A stretch of 64,000 bases of DNA from positions 1,116,001 to 1,180,000 of the forward strand of contig NC_135775.1 in the NCBI RefSeq assembly GCF_028453695.1. The letters are read 5' to 3'. Under the pieces are notes generated by a model, which saw nothing but the letters and a program-made list of their open reading frames with translations, ran no database searches and was not told where the DNA came from. The DNA is from Augochlora pura. Its lineage: Eukaryota; Arthropoda; Insecta; Hymenoptera; Halictidae. Position numbers and translations under genes: made by a program. Positions 1 through 12,125 of the stretch are shown piece after piece (position 1 is the stretch's first letter; each line of letters starts with the position of its first letter).

Positions 1-607
1 ATCCAAAAATCGTATAGCAATTTTTAAGTAGTCGTTCCAGAGAGGAGACTTCGATCTTCTACTGTCAATAAAGCGATCGTCCGGGGAAAAATTAACGGAA
101 CACGTTGTTGCAGGTAGTACTTCGGGAGGATTGCAGAAATTCGACGCTGAGTCAACAGACCTAGCCCAGTTAGCTTCAGCGAGGTTGAGTGTCGAACGTG
201 TTTTCTTTCTCATTGTCGACCGGGAAGGCTCGGAATAGAACCGAGCCGGAACAGAAGGACGCACAATGATTCCGCTGCTAGGAATTACCGTTAATTAACG
301 ACGAGCAGCCGGTTAACGAACGTCGCGATTTTTCTACGTTCGACGGACTTTCTCCGGTCTCCTCGTTCTCTGTTCCATTTCCTCCTCGCTTCGATACACT
401 TTTCTCGAGACGATTTTAGCGCGTCTTAAAGAAATTCTGATTTTTAGAATCGATAGACTATGACATGGAATAATTGTTCAGACTGTCTTTACTTTTATAC
501 TGTTCAGCTTGTGAAAGCTGTCTCTAAATATTCAAACAAGTGAAAGTTGATTGGCAAAAGATCCGGTGAATAAGCTCGATGCTGCAGTATTTTCTATTTT
601 AATTCAT

Positions 608-800
608 TTAACCCTTTGCACTCGAAGCCATTTTAACTGCAAACGTGAAATAATTTTCCTGGCCTATAGTATTTCTATAGCAGTTTTATTTGTACGAAAT
701 TGATTCCTGCAACTCTTAGCAACAGTTTCAGTAATCAACAATTATTTAAATCTGAGCTCGATCGTTATAAAAATTATTTTGCAATTTATGTGCCCATCCT
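608..800 (+). mobile_element. TTAA-flanked MITE, left end and body, right end lost
   Basis: TTAA at 608-611 is followed by CCCTTTGCACTCGAAGCC. The next roughly 100 bp align by eye with the reverse complement of the right half of the element at 56277-56521. That segment includes AGCCATTTTAACTG and GAAATAATTTTCCTG. No clear GGGTTAA end follows, so the 3' limit is approximate. Confidence 0.6.
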
Positions 801-3800
801 TTATCTAGTATAACTCAGTTTCCATTGAAAATTAACCCCTTTCCAGTGTTTCATCCATGCTTCGGACGCACCGTCTAAAAGACTAGATGTACGAATACTT
901 TTTCGACACAACAGAAAGTTGAACGAACGAGTTGACCGTTCCGCCGGCCGGTAGATCAATGTTTGTCGGGGCAGAGTTCGCTACAACGTTCCCGACGAAA
1001 GCCCTCAGTCTCGCAGGATCCTCGAGATGTTTCTTACAGACAGTGGCCCGGGGCGGCGCGGCTGCTGCGCGCGCGATTAACAGTCGACAGAAGCCGGAAA
1101 GAGGAGGCGGCGGAAGACGCCCTGATGAAGGGACAAGGATGCTAGGTGACCTAACGAGAGAAATCTCTCTCTCTCTCTCTCTCCCCTTTAGCGCGAAGAA
1201 AAACAGAGGCAAGTTTTCGCCAGTCCTCTCGCTGCCGGATCCGCGCAGATGGCATTGTGTACACGCCGAGGGGATATGTATTATGCATACGCGCGTCTGC
1301 TCGTTGGACGTATGACGGCCCGCGTGTGTCTGTGTCGACCGGCGTGCTATCGCGCGGCGCGCGGCGCGCGACGCGGCCGTACACAGAGAGACGGGGGTTT
1401 CGCCGGGCCTGGCAAACCGCCAGCCCGGAGATCCGGGCCTCTCTCTCTCTCCCTCTCTCTCTCTGTTTATCAACAGAGAATTATGCTAACGGGGCCGCCG
1501 ATCGCGTGTTGCCGGCCCGCCATTTGCGTAACGCGCTCCACCGCGGACGCGGCAAACTATTTCGAGGGTCGCCTCCGCCTCTCTGGTTCTTTGACCTTGG
1601 CGTCCCGCGCCGTCCATCCACGTGCTCGACCCTTTTATTCCAGTTGGAACTGTCAATTTCAGGATTTCATCATCAACCCTTAATCAATTTATTCGCTTTG
1701 ACCGTAACTGGCTAGTTAAATTGTTATTTCCTAAAGCGAAGTAACAGCCGTAAATTCGCATCCAAAGCAGCGGTCCCAAAGACAATTTTCCGCATTCGTC
1801 GCCTGAACGCCGCGAAATCCGGTGAATCGATTCGTCTCCCGGCGTGCCAACGATCCCGTATCTTTCTCGAGCGATCGAGCATGTAATCACGATTCGAGAA
1901 CACCCAAGCGAGCGTTTGAACGCATCCACCGGCGCTCCCGAGAGGCTATCACGAGCCGCTTTTGACCGACCGCTATAATTAATTTGAACTCTGTTCCCGT
2001 GGCAGGGAAACGGCCCGGTGAACGGGACGGGGGGGCGAGCGAGCGCGTGGCGCACGGGCTACTTCGGAGCCCCTGGAGTTCATCGTTTAATCCATAACCC
2101 GTATATACACTGGCACCGCGCGGTCCCACGGCGTCTACACGGTTAAACCACTTTGTCCGCATCCCCCTGGCGCGAGTTCCCGAGTCTAATGAGTCGGAGG
2201 AACGAACCGGGCGACGACGATCGACCTTGTTCCCCGTCTCGTTTCGCCATTGTGCTTCTCGCGTGCGTCTTCGATGCGTTCTTCCGCGACGGATCCATTG
2301 TCTCCGGCCTGGACAATCAGTTGTTGCCACAGCTGTTGCGGCGGAATTTTAACTTTTTATTTCTCTTCTTGAATGGAATTTGCTGCTTTCGCTTTGAAAG
2401 AGTTCGTTTTTCGATCACCTCGCGCAGAGAGATTTTATTAATTAATTTAATAAAGCCTTGCAACCCTTATCCCATCGAGTTTATAGTTTTTAAAATTATT
2501 TCAAACTATTATTACAACAATTCTGAGATAAAACAAAGTCAATTCCATGAAAGAAAAGCCTCGCCGTTTTCGAATTGAAATTAGAGGTCCGAGAGAGTCG
2601 AACAAAGGGCGCGCGATAAGGAAAATCGATGGACCGAGCCCGGGATGCTTAGGCTTGTGATAACGGAAGAATGATTACATCCGGCCCGCTAATGACAGAG
2701 CGGCGTAATAGATAGGATTGTTTAGACGCGGTGTATTGTGAATCGCAACGAGAAGCCGGTGAGAGGCGAGCCCCCGACAAAGCAAGGGGTTTTCTACCCC
2801 TAGCCCGGAGCTACGCGCTCCAGTTTCGCTCGTCTGAGGGCGCCACGTCTCTCGCCTGACACCCCGACAAAGGGTGCAATATATTGCGCGAAACTGTTTC
2901 TATTTAGACTGCGACATAAGCGAAAGAAGAAAACGGGGGCTGATTGTAGCCGGCGCGATGACAAATATCCCCAGTGAAATTTCAATCTCGCCCGCGCTCT
3001 TTCCGCGCCGTTTTCGCCGCTGACCGGGGAGAAGGGGACGCGCGTGTGGCGAATTTCGAATTCTCGGCGGGGTGGCGAGTTTGTTAGACTGGTATCGCGA
3101 TTGGGAAAACAACGCGGAAAGGGTTGAACAAACGTGGAAGCGATCGCGCGAGGATTCGCGTAAAAAAGAAAAATATTCGCGACCCCTTATGTACGCTTAA
3201 TATATTTTACTATATTCGTTTAAAATATTTAAATATATCATTTAAGTTCGCAGTGAAATGTATAACTTGATCATAAAATTTAAACATTTAATGGAGCATG
3301 TTTAAGTTAAAAATGTAACATAGCACGTACAGTTTAATTAAATCAATGATTAAATATATAATTTCTGAATCTACATAATTTACAATTTAAAGTTAAACAT
3401 TTCTTTCTCAAAGAAGCAAGATACAAGGTAAATATCTTTTACAATTATTGCACCAGTCTCGCAATATTCGAATAAATTTGTCGGGCTCGTCTCTCTGTTC
3501 GGTTGCTAAGAGAAAATGATTGCCGCCATGCAAGAATATTCGCGGTGAATGCGCTCGTCAGCCGAAGCAACACTTCGCGCGCTCTGAAACCATAACGCGC
3601 TTGAAACTTTCACCCCCCACGGCGTGCATCATCCAGGTAAGTTTTAATAACACTCTACCCACGGTGAACCTATTCCACAACCCCCTCCTCCGCTCTTCCA
3701 TTACGTTTCAATGCGATTCCTCTTCCATCGCGCTCAAATTATTCCCAGTCTAATTTCCAGTGTACCATTTTACATTGATACAAACACCGTACATGCTGCG

Positions 3801-4689
3801 GAGGTATTGATACTTTTTAAAAAAAATTAACTCCTCCCTTTAATTCTGTTACATGTTTCCACTTGACAAATTCTAATAACGGTGATTGTACAGTACTTGT
3901 ATTATTTATAATATTATATTACAATATAATGTTACTGTTATTATCTTCATTATTAATATTATATATTATTAGTATTATAATATAATATTGTTCGTAGCAT
4001 AAAAATTTTTTGGAAGCGTGTTTTCAAAATACAAATGATCGAATTCGTTTATTTCATCCCTTAGGCGCGAGCAAAGCACATCGAGCACAGTACAGCGTAT
4101 CAAATAGTTTAACGACCAATATCGCGAATTAATTATTCCCGAGGTTCCGTGTCGCGTGTCGGAAGAACCTCGGCCGCGGGGTGCAGTCACCCTTCGAAGA
4201 AAAGCGGTCGTGCGGCCAGCGAGACTCTCCGGACGTCTGGGCCGACGCGGTTTTTATCAAGGGTTAATAAACCAGTATTAATTTCGTCCCGGGGAAATTA
4301 ACAAGCTCGTTAGAGCGACGCGGTATTACACGTTGCCACTGGTTTTCCACGCCACCTAACCGTGACGTTCGTCGACAGACAACGCGAAGAAGGGCCGCCT
4401 CGTACGGAGGGCGAGACAGGGTTGCCGCGGCACAGGGTAGAAGGGGGTTCATCGGTGAGAGAGGGGGGGGATAGTTGATGCACAAGTCCGGCACGTGCAC
4501 GATCGCAGACACTGTATACGGGGCGAAATACACAACGCGCTGGTAGGGTGGGGTTGCATGATTATCGACCCCTCGGTGCCTCGGCTTTTGTAGCAGGGAT
4601 GCAGCTGCCCCTTTCACCCTCCCCCCTCCCCGACGCCCTGAACCGTTGGGTTTCTCTCGTCGACGAACTTCAGCCTTCGACCGGCTAGA

Positions 4690-5590
4690 GGGACCACGAG
4701 TGGTTCTCATTGCGAGACCGTCGAGGAAAAAAATTAGAGGATCCTCGCCTCTGCGGCTCTATCGAAAGGGGGTTGGACATGGCGGGGGTGGGGGGATCGA
4801 AGTGTTTAGGCGACGATGCTGAGGGAGACAGTGGGATCGAGGGGAAAAAAAGGGTACTTTTTTTAGCGGCTGTCGGATTCTTAGGACCGAGATTGGGACT
4901 ACGGGTGGTTCTCAATCAAGAGAATCTAGAGAGAGAAAGAACAGGGACGTATCGAAAGCGAGCGAACCTGCGATTTAATAGGGTGCTGGAAATTATTCGA
5001 CACTTCTTGCAATTGCTACTCGTCTTTTAGTATATTTTACTTCTGACAATATCGTACAACTTTTTATAAAATATGTAAATCGTTAATTATGTGTAATAGT
5101 TATCTTTGTTCTTGTAATTTTTTGTATACGTTTGTGTAGTACAATCACGTGTACCGAGATGATTTTGACCACCGCGTCTTTTTACTTTGGTACAGTCCGA
5201 ATATATTTAATAAAAGGTTAAATCTTTTCTTAATTGAGAAAAAAATCATTTCATCCCCTTCGGTAGAAGTAAAGGACGGTGTTCAAGAAACCCTCGAAAA
5301 GTAGAAGAAGTTGATTTTCCAAAAAGAATTAATTCCAGCGATTGTCGGGTAAATTAAAAACAATTCGATGACGGGGGTGAAAATCGGGGTACCGCAAGGG
5401 TCGTCGAAGATAGAGCGAGGAGTAGATGGATGGAATCAGTGGGAATAGCTTCTTTAACTATCCGCCGTTTGCAGAGAACGAGGTAGCTTAGGGTTGAACG
5501 AGTGGTTCTCATGCGAGCCGGGGAAAAAAAAATGGGAGAAAATCCAAGGGTTGGAGAGATCGAGTTGCCGTAGCAGCTGTCGAACATAAT
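4690..5590. repeat. Three copies of a degenerate GAGTGGTTCTCAT motif
   Basis: GAGTGGTTCTCAT occurs at 4698-4710 and 5500-5512, and a variant GGGTGGTTCTCAAT at about 4903. The first and third copies are followed by GCGAG, a short GC segment and then a run of A. The spacing is irregular, so this is a small dispersed family or a decayed duplication. The rest of the interval has poly-A runs and no gene. Confidence 0.35.
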
Positions 5591-7085
5591 GTACAGAATT
5601 ACGGAAAAGTGGTGATCGGAATGGAGAAAGAATCGGTGAAAATAAAATCTCCTGGAATTTATCGCTTGCTCCTAACGAGGCAGCTCGTTAACTCTAAACG
5701 AGAGTCTAAAAATGACTGTGAAAAAAGTACTGCACCGTAAGGATTATAACACGGAATTTATTCAAATTTTTCGTAATTTTTATAATAGCCGTGCGTCTAT
5801 ACGAAAAAAAATTTTACAGCATTCTTAGTGGGAGAAGCATATCGATTTTCATTATTATGGAATAAAAAGATTGTTCGACCGATAGTGGTAAATTTAATTA
5901 TAATGACGGTAAATTTAATTGATAAAAATGGGAGAATGAGAAAAAGAATTGTCAAGCGGCGTGTTAAAATTATTCAAAGAAGAAATTCATTGTCTTTTAG
6001 GTTCTATTTTTATTTTTAGTCTATTTTTCTCTCATATCTCAGGAAGCCTCGTTACGCTCTCTTTACAATACACTTCTGGGACACCCTAATACATCTACCC
6101 CTACACCTGCCCTTGATCCGAATTTGCCACGCATTCTTCTCCAGTTCTCCGATGGAAGTTTCCTCCGTTTCCACGAAACCGTATGATGGATTCCGCTCGA
6201 CAGGCGTCTACGCTCTTTGCCGTTCGCAGGGCTCAGACGTTCCTCATTGTGTGCACGCGAGCGGCGCTCGAATTTTCGAGATCGTGTCTGTCGAGCGGGG
6301 GCCGGCACCGTTGATCTATAGATTCTGCAACGTGCGCGGGAAACGATCAACGGATCACTTGTGTGTGAACCGCGGCGGAAGGGAGCAGATAGTCACGCGA
6401 GCATCGGCTCTCGACGGCCATCCTCGCCCCGGCCATTGTTGCACCCGCGCGCCGATATTCAGAGCAGCCGCTCCAAAAATAAAGTATCGATGTAACGTGG
6501 CAATTGTCAAGGTCGGCCACCTTGATTCCACCCGGACCGCGGAGATTTGATTGGATCAGTGTTTCTCAACCCTCCGGAGAACCGTTGATCCTTCTGCTGG
6601 AATATATCTGTTCCGACACGATTAAAATAGTCAATCACTATACCTAGGCCAATAAATAGCCTATGATAAAATAAATAATCCTGGAAATAATATGCAACAA
6701 AGAATGCTCTCTTCGAGCTGTTCCCAAGAATAAAACTAATTGTTTTAGTGGTGCAGAAGATGGAACAATTATTATATGTAACAAATTTATATTACACCTT
6801 CTATATTATATTTTTCTATATTTATATGTTAAATTTATTTTCCGCAAAGTTCCCAAGATTTCGCCTGAAACTCCCGGAGGAGCATAGAACGTCGCCGTTA
6901 AGTGTTCCCGAAGATTTCGACCGCAGCACGCTCTCCCGCCGATAACTTAGTCATGAATGCACGAAAGTCGCGGTTCGGTTATCAATATTCAAGTCCCGTA
7001 GCAGAGCGCGCGGACGAGCCTTCGGACCTTCCATTTCTTGCGCTCTATTATTAACGGCGGCAAAGTAAACGGCGCAGACTTACGA

Positions 7086-7105
7086 CGCGCGCGCGCGCGC
7101 GCGCG
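7086..7105. repeat. (CG)10 microsatellite
   Basis: Pure alternating CG over 20 bp in a CpG-rich block. Such runs can adopt Z-DNA. A similar (GC)9 run lies at 17215-17232. Confidence 0.9.
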
Positions 7106-9559
7106 TGCCCGGCACTCTCTCGTACCTTGTAGCCTAAATGATTAACGACAAAGTAAATGCACGATACACACCGCGGGACGAGGAACTTCTATTCCGTCGA
7201 ATCAATTATGAACCGGCTATGACGGAGCTGAACGGCGAAACGATTATTTATCAGCCGGGCCGTGGAACAGAGGGGTCGAAGCGGGCGAGGGTTAATCGCG
7301 GCGATCTCTACCGAATTAATCTCGTTTACCGCGAAGAACGGAATCTCGCGAGAACGGATTCTCGCGTGTCCGAGGCGGAATAAATTAGCGGGCGAGGGTC
7401 GAGACACGAATCCGAATATAACGAGATGCACGCGTCGCCGGCCGTCGCTCCTCGACGCGCCGTACTCCTGGTAATATCGGCCCTTGCATCCGTTGTACAC
7501 TGCGCGACAAAATGATTGAACAAAGATCCGCTGCTTAGTATTGAAAAATAAACTATTCGAATTAGTCTTTGGCACTTTGCTACCGACTTCGTGCATTAAA
7601 TAAGAATACTGTTTATATAGCAAAACTCTTTCTCTACATTATTGGTTTCGAGGAACACGAAAAATCCTGGGGTGTCCTATCATTTTGTCGTGTAGCACGA
7701 GCCATCGTTGACCCAGAAACGAAACTCCGGATGGCGACGGTCGGCGCGCGACACGCGTTCATTACAACTGTTTTTCATTTACCTCCGCGAGGGAGGCCAG
7801 ACCCCGTCAACCTCGAAAAGCTCGCGCGCGTTCCGCGCACGTGATAAATATCCGGAGTGAAGCCGGTATTCCCGCTGATCCCTTCTCTTATTTGCTCCCC
7901 TGGTCGTTTTTCATCTTTCTCGAATAATGCCAGCACTCTCTCTCTCTCTCTCGTTTCTCGCGTTATTCCTTACAATTCCACCGATCTCGTTTACTATCGT
8001 TTACGATCCGTTCCAAAGGGCAGCCTCCCTCCCTCCTCCCACAGTCTCTCCGGGTTACCCTCAGCTACCCTCGTAATATATCGATTCCACCCTCCGAATT
8101 CTCCTTTATATTTTTCTCTCCGCGAATGTGGCAGGCGTGTCTTGTTACGAGCAGACGAGGAATGTCAAGGAGGAAACATTCGGCTGATTTATTTCCCTTT
8201 GTTCTGGCTGTTATCTTTCTTCTCAGTGTGTAACGCTATCCTCGGCCTCTCTGGTGTGATATAGTCTTCGCGCGAGAAAGACGCAGCTTCGTGTATACGT
8301 TCCCCCTCTTATCGGTGCCCCACTGCCGCGGCTTTTGGTCCCCGTTAGCCGAATCCTCGAAGTCGGTCGCCTGGCAACCGATAGCTGCAGTAGTGGGGGA
8401 GCTAGTAGGAAGGGGAACATGTAACGCAAAGTTGCCTTCTTATCGCGCGAAGACTATACTGATCGTAGCCAGTGTATCGTACAGAGGCGATTTTTGGATG
8501 AAATCGTAAACTGTTGCATAAACTGAGCATTGTACATAGTTTGTTAATTATCAGAATTATACTAGCGCATAATTGGTCATTCGAAAACGTAGGCTTCACT
8601 TGTCCTTTTCAATCATTATTTCGTGACAATTTATGAGTACTTTGGATAGCGACGTCTCTCTTCCTTTTCTTAATGAAACAGATGACACAGAAAAACATAT
8701 CAGGTCGGAAGAAATTACTAAAACAATGCAAACAGCACTCGCCTACATACATACTAGAAACTAAAAGGTTTAACGTGTTCTGATAACGGTGAACCGCGAT
8801 ATCGAACGCTCGACTAATCGCGGTTGTTGTTAACATTACCACGAAAGAACAGACATTATAATAGACCTGTAATTGTTCTACGATGAATTCCGAAGAATCG
8901 AAACTGAATAAAACTCGAAATGAAATGGAAATATTTCGATGATGCAGCACGTAGGCAGAAGACAGCAATTTGGTCGATTCGAGGCGTCGAAGTCGATCGA
9001 GGCGAGCCGACAGAGAAGAGAAGGATAGCCTGGCGAGGTAGAAGGTGAAGCCGCAAATGTTGCCGAGTCAGCGTGAAAAATTCTAGAAGTCGGTAACGGG
9101 ACGCCGACGTTTACCAAACGCCCTCGCGACGATATCGGGACGCGCGCGGTGGTCTTCCTTTCGCGGAAAACGGTGTTACGTTGCCGACCCGTCCGGTCCG
9201 TTCGCGGCGTTCGCCGATCGTCGGGCAACGTAACGGCACGGCGCGCGATCTTGTCGCGCGATCGACGACGACGCACCGGGTGGCGCGACGGGTCGCGATT
9301 TATACGATCGACGGCGTGATTTATGCGCGACGGTGGCCGATCCGCGATGTGCAAAAACAGCGACGACCTACGACACTTGGAAAGAAAACAGCCTTGAGCC
9401 AGAGAAAAAACGCGAGTCGTAATGTTCTTAGATTCGAATTGAACAAATTTATATTAATAAATATTTGAAAAATCCGTAGAAGTTCAGCTGCGTATAACGC
9501 ATGTGTCTCCACTTCATCTACATAAAATGCACTAAATTACAGAAAATATAAAAATACCG

Positions 9560-9602
9560 AAGTTGAGAAAAGCTATTTTCATTTTCGGCTACAAAGGGTT
9601 AA
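9560..9602. mobile_element. Solo end of a TTAA MITE
   Basis: The segment ends with CGGCTACAAAGGG followed by TTAA at 9599-9602. It resembles the inverted ends of the other TTAA elements. No partner end is visible to the left. Confidence 0.4.
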
Positions 9603-10039
9603 GCCTGTTCAGCTGTCGCTATAAATGTGAAAAATTGCTAAGAACAGTGTGAGCACGTTGTTCAACAAGGAGCAATATTTGGCGAAATTGAGGAAGGGTT
9701 AATACTTGATTTACGAGTGGGGGCCGAGTTCGGAGGATGCGTTCGCCCGTGTGTGGGTGACACGGCGGCGTTGATGGGAACGAATCGACTGGCTCCGTTA
9801 ATTGATTACTTTCGCCGGGCTAAACTGGAAGCCCATTACGCCGCCTCCTGGTATCGGGCCTCCGCGAGGATCGATCGACCTTGACGGGAAAACCTTTAAT
9901 TCCGCAGGCCTATTCTAGCCCAGGCCTTCCGAAGCGGGAGCGTGCGATGCAGTGGGAAAGAAGGGGTCTGGTCCCGCTGAGCAACAGCTCTTTGTTGCCA
10001 ACCCTTCCGCAGAGGCCTGGCGCTTTCAGTGACCAAATC

Positions 10040-10117
10040 TTATAAAAATTCTTTTAAAACGTAGCATGATCATTTTTAGAGGCGCCTCAGAGTCGTCATT
10101 CGACCGCAAAGGGTTAA
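10040..10117. mobile_element. Right end of a TTAA MITE (same family as 60359-60647)
   Basis: GAGGCGCCTCAGAGTCGTC followed by ATTCGACCGCAAAGGG and TTAA (10114-10117) matches the right end of the 60359-60647 element (GGCGCCTCATCGTCGCC...CAAAGGGTTAA) and the left end of 56277-56521 in reverse. The left end is missing or too diverged. Confidence 0.55.
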
Positions 10118-10897
10118 CCCGAGCTATGCCTTTGTTTCGTTATTGTAGAAATGGATGTTCACCCGTATATATTAAAATAAATTAAATTAAATTTGAATTT
10201 AAATTTGAATGTAAATTAAAGATACTACAAACGCTTGAGTTCAGAACGGCAAAGATAAGCGAGAAAGGGTTTCTGCTTAAAATTCATGAAATTCTAATCG
10301 CAATGCGTGCGACAACCCTACCGCACAATAATCCCTCTCACTATACTTCTCAGAATATCTGACTTCGTAAAACATAGACGGAACACTGCTGCTGACACTC
10401 TAGAAGTTTAAAAAAAAACAGAGAGATATCGACCGTCGTCTCGCCGAATAATAACAGACTCCGCGTAAACACGTGGGGGCACGACACCCCTAATAACACG
10501 CGCTCGGCTTTCCACGCGATAAAAATCTAAGCCCGAGTATATTACAACAAAGGTCTCGGCGTGTTCGCTCGTCTCTGCGCCGCTGTCAACAGCCGCGTGA
10601 AATCGGCTTTTATACCGTAATGATAGTTTATTTTGACTCGAAACGTTCGACACTCGAAATCAAGGGAAACGCTGTAAGCTCGCCTCTATGCTGTAACAAT
10701 GATTCGGTGTACTAATCTCCGCAGCACTATCTACGCTTTCACACTTAGCTTTTCTGGCATAATGGAAATAATTACAGTTATTTTAAACACGTGCCAGAAG
10801 AGGTGCATAAAAGTATTTGAACGGAAGAGTTAATGATTATTTCAATCGAACGATTCAGATTTTGATCTAAAAAGTCTCTAAAAAGTCTTTTGACTTT

Positions 10898-10935
10898 ATT
10901 CCACACGTGTTCAATGGCGTGGACACGTGTGGAAT
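10898..10935. repeat. Perfect 13-bp inverted repeat with two CACGTG E-boxes
   Basis: ATTCCACACGTGT at 10898-10910 and its exact reverse complement at 10923-10935 are separated by 12 nt. Each arm contains the palindrome CACGTG. It lies about 270 nt inside the presumed first intron of the minus-strand gene and could be a paired bHLH site or a hairpin. Confidence 0.8.
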
Positions 10936-11204
10936 ATTATACAATATCCACTCATTAACTATTTCACTGGTCCCGTAAAAACGTTATATATTGTTGAATT
11001 ATTTTCTGCTTTCACTTATGCAATCTCAGGATTCACCCCTTGTTATCTATATAATATGATTTCAAACGCTTCAGCTTAACATATAAATACATATTTTATT
11101 AGTTGAATGGTAGAACACTTTCGTGTACGAACTGTACGGTCGATCCTCGATCAGCTGATCGCCCAAGGAAAACATGTAAAAGCAGGGCGACCGTCGGGAC
11201 TCAC

Positions 11205-11277
11205 CGTAATCCATCGACTGTTGCTGTTGCTGCGCAAACTGCGCACTATTGGCCGGCGTGACTCGGAACCGTTCCAT
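11205..11277 (-). CDS. First coding exon (partial gene); possible SLC12 cation-chloride cotransporter N-terminus
   Basis: On the minus strand an ATG at 11277-11275 opens 24 codons plus one base: MERFRVTPANSAQFAQ, then a short poly-Gln, SMDY. The exon ends at TTACG|GTGAGTCC, a near-consensus donor in phase 1. Residues 3-6 (RFRV) fit the RFxV docking motif bound by the SPAK/OSR1 (fly Fray) kinases. RFxVTP close to the start resembles the N-terminus of long vertebrate K-Cl cotransporter isoforms such as KCC3a, which suggests an SLC12 transporter regulated by WNK-SPAK signalling. The remaining exons should lie to the left, but I recognise none in 1-11204, so the first intron would exceed 11 kb. 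A TATA/initiator pair lies about 815 nt upstream of the ATG. The exon is fairly likely; the SLC12 identity is an inference from about 24 residues. Confidence 0.45.
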
Positions 11278-11893
11278 GCTGCTCGGGCTGTCGTACCACC
11301 ACTGTCAACACCTTGTAACACCACTGGCCACCGATAGAAACAACCGGGTGTTGTGCAGCATGCACCTCGACGCGGCGACGATCGGGTGCGGGTGGCTTCC
11401 GGAGGTGTTCTTACTCGCGGCGTTCGCCAGGTAAACAAAAGCGACGGGGACACCGGGGCAACGACGGGCGCACTCGCGTCTGCTATCGGCGAACCGCGTT
11501 CTCCATTCGCCGATACGGGACGACGTAGGCCACGGGCTCTCTGCCCGGTGATTTTTTGCTCCGCTGACGACAACCACTGTGCGGGGACCACGGGAGGAAT
11601 CGGCGAGGGAGAGGGGGGCGCAAGGACTACGGTACGGAAACCGAAACAAAGAAGCACGTGGGACGGTGCCGGCGCGTGGTTTTCGCGCTCTGTATGGGCG
11701 CGCGGGACGGAGAAGGTGACCGAGTCTCTTCCGAATGGTCTCTTTGGCTTATCGCGCACACAAAGGCGTCTGTTGGCGCCGAGTGAGAGTGGTTTGCGTG
11801 TGCTCGGAAGAAGCACCGGTCTGCTATCTCTCTCTCTCTCTTTCTCTCTCTCTGCTTGCCGACACACGTGACTTTGATCGCTGCGAACCGACT

Positions 11894-11924
<31 letters not shown>

Positions 11925-12092
11925 CTCCTCGTCACCTGGAATAGGTACGCGGCTGGGGGGCTCTAACGTCTCCGAGAACAGGTCCGCGTGACACACGAGA
12001 CACGAGAGACGAAACGAAAGCGCGGCGCTCGCTACTGCTCGCTACCGTGGCCGCTGCCTTTGGGAACTGCCGGCTGCGCTGTCACTAGCACT
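11278..12092 (-). other. Probable 5' leader of the minus-strand gene, GC-rich with GA repeats
   Basis: The sequence between the proposed initiator and the ATG at 11277 is CpG-rich. It has two long CT runs on the plus strand (GA on the transcribed strand) at 11826-11853 and 11894-11928. Open frames here, including one of 281 codons read from 11996, are rich in Arg/Glu/Ser from the repeat and overlap the coding exon in another frame, so I do not call them. Confidence 0.35.
11826..11928. repeat. Two CT/GA microsatellite runs
   Basis: CT-rich runs at 11826-11853 and 11894-11928, the second with CTTT interruptions, are separated by unique sequence. They fall in the proposed leader of the minus-strand gene, where they read as GA. 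Confidence 0.9.
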
Positions 12093-12125
12093 GCTCGTGG
12101 CTTCGGCCCGATCGGCCGTTTTATA
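12090..12125 (-). promoter_or_regulatory. Candidate TATA plus initiator core promoter (minus strand)
   Basis: Read on the minus strand, TATAAAA sits at 12125-12119 and CAGT at 12093-12090. The spacing from the first T of TATA to the A of CAGT is 33 nt, within the usual range. It lies upstream of the exon at 11277-11205 at the edge of a CpG-rich block. The initiator matches only the core of the arthropod TCAGT consensus. Confidence 0.4.

Larger units (their letters stand above)
1..11070. other. Non-coding region, probable long intron or intergenic DNA
   Basis: CpG-rich blocks (about 900-1640, 6100-6550, 7080-7480, 9080-9370) alternate with AT-rich DNA (about 3180-3470, 3880-3990, 5040-5240, 5740-6020). 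Short CT runs lie at 1164-1185, 1439-1464 and 7936-7952. A good CAG|GTAAGT donor motif occurs at 3636/3637 (plus strand), with no supported exon before it. Open frames here are short, mutually overlapping and without recognisable motifs. Confidence 0.5.

Noticed and set aside
11151..11996. 281-codon minus-strand frame
   Set aside because: It is dominated by Arg/Glu runs from GA microsatellites, overlaps the better-supported exon at 11205-11277 in another frame, and shows no domain. It fits a GC-rich leader.
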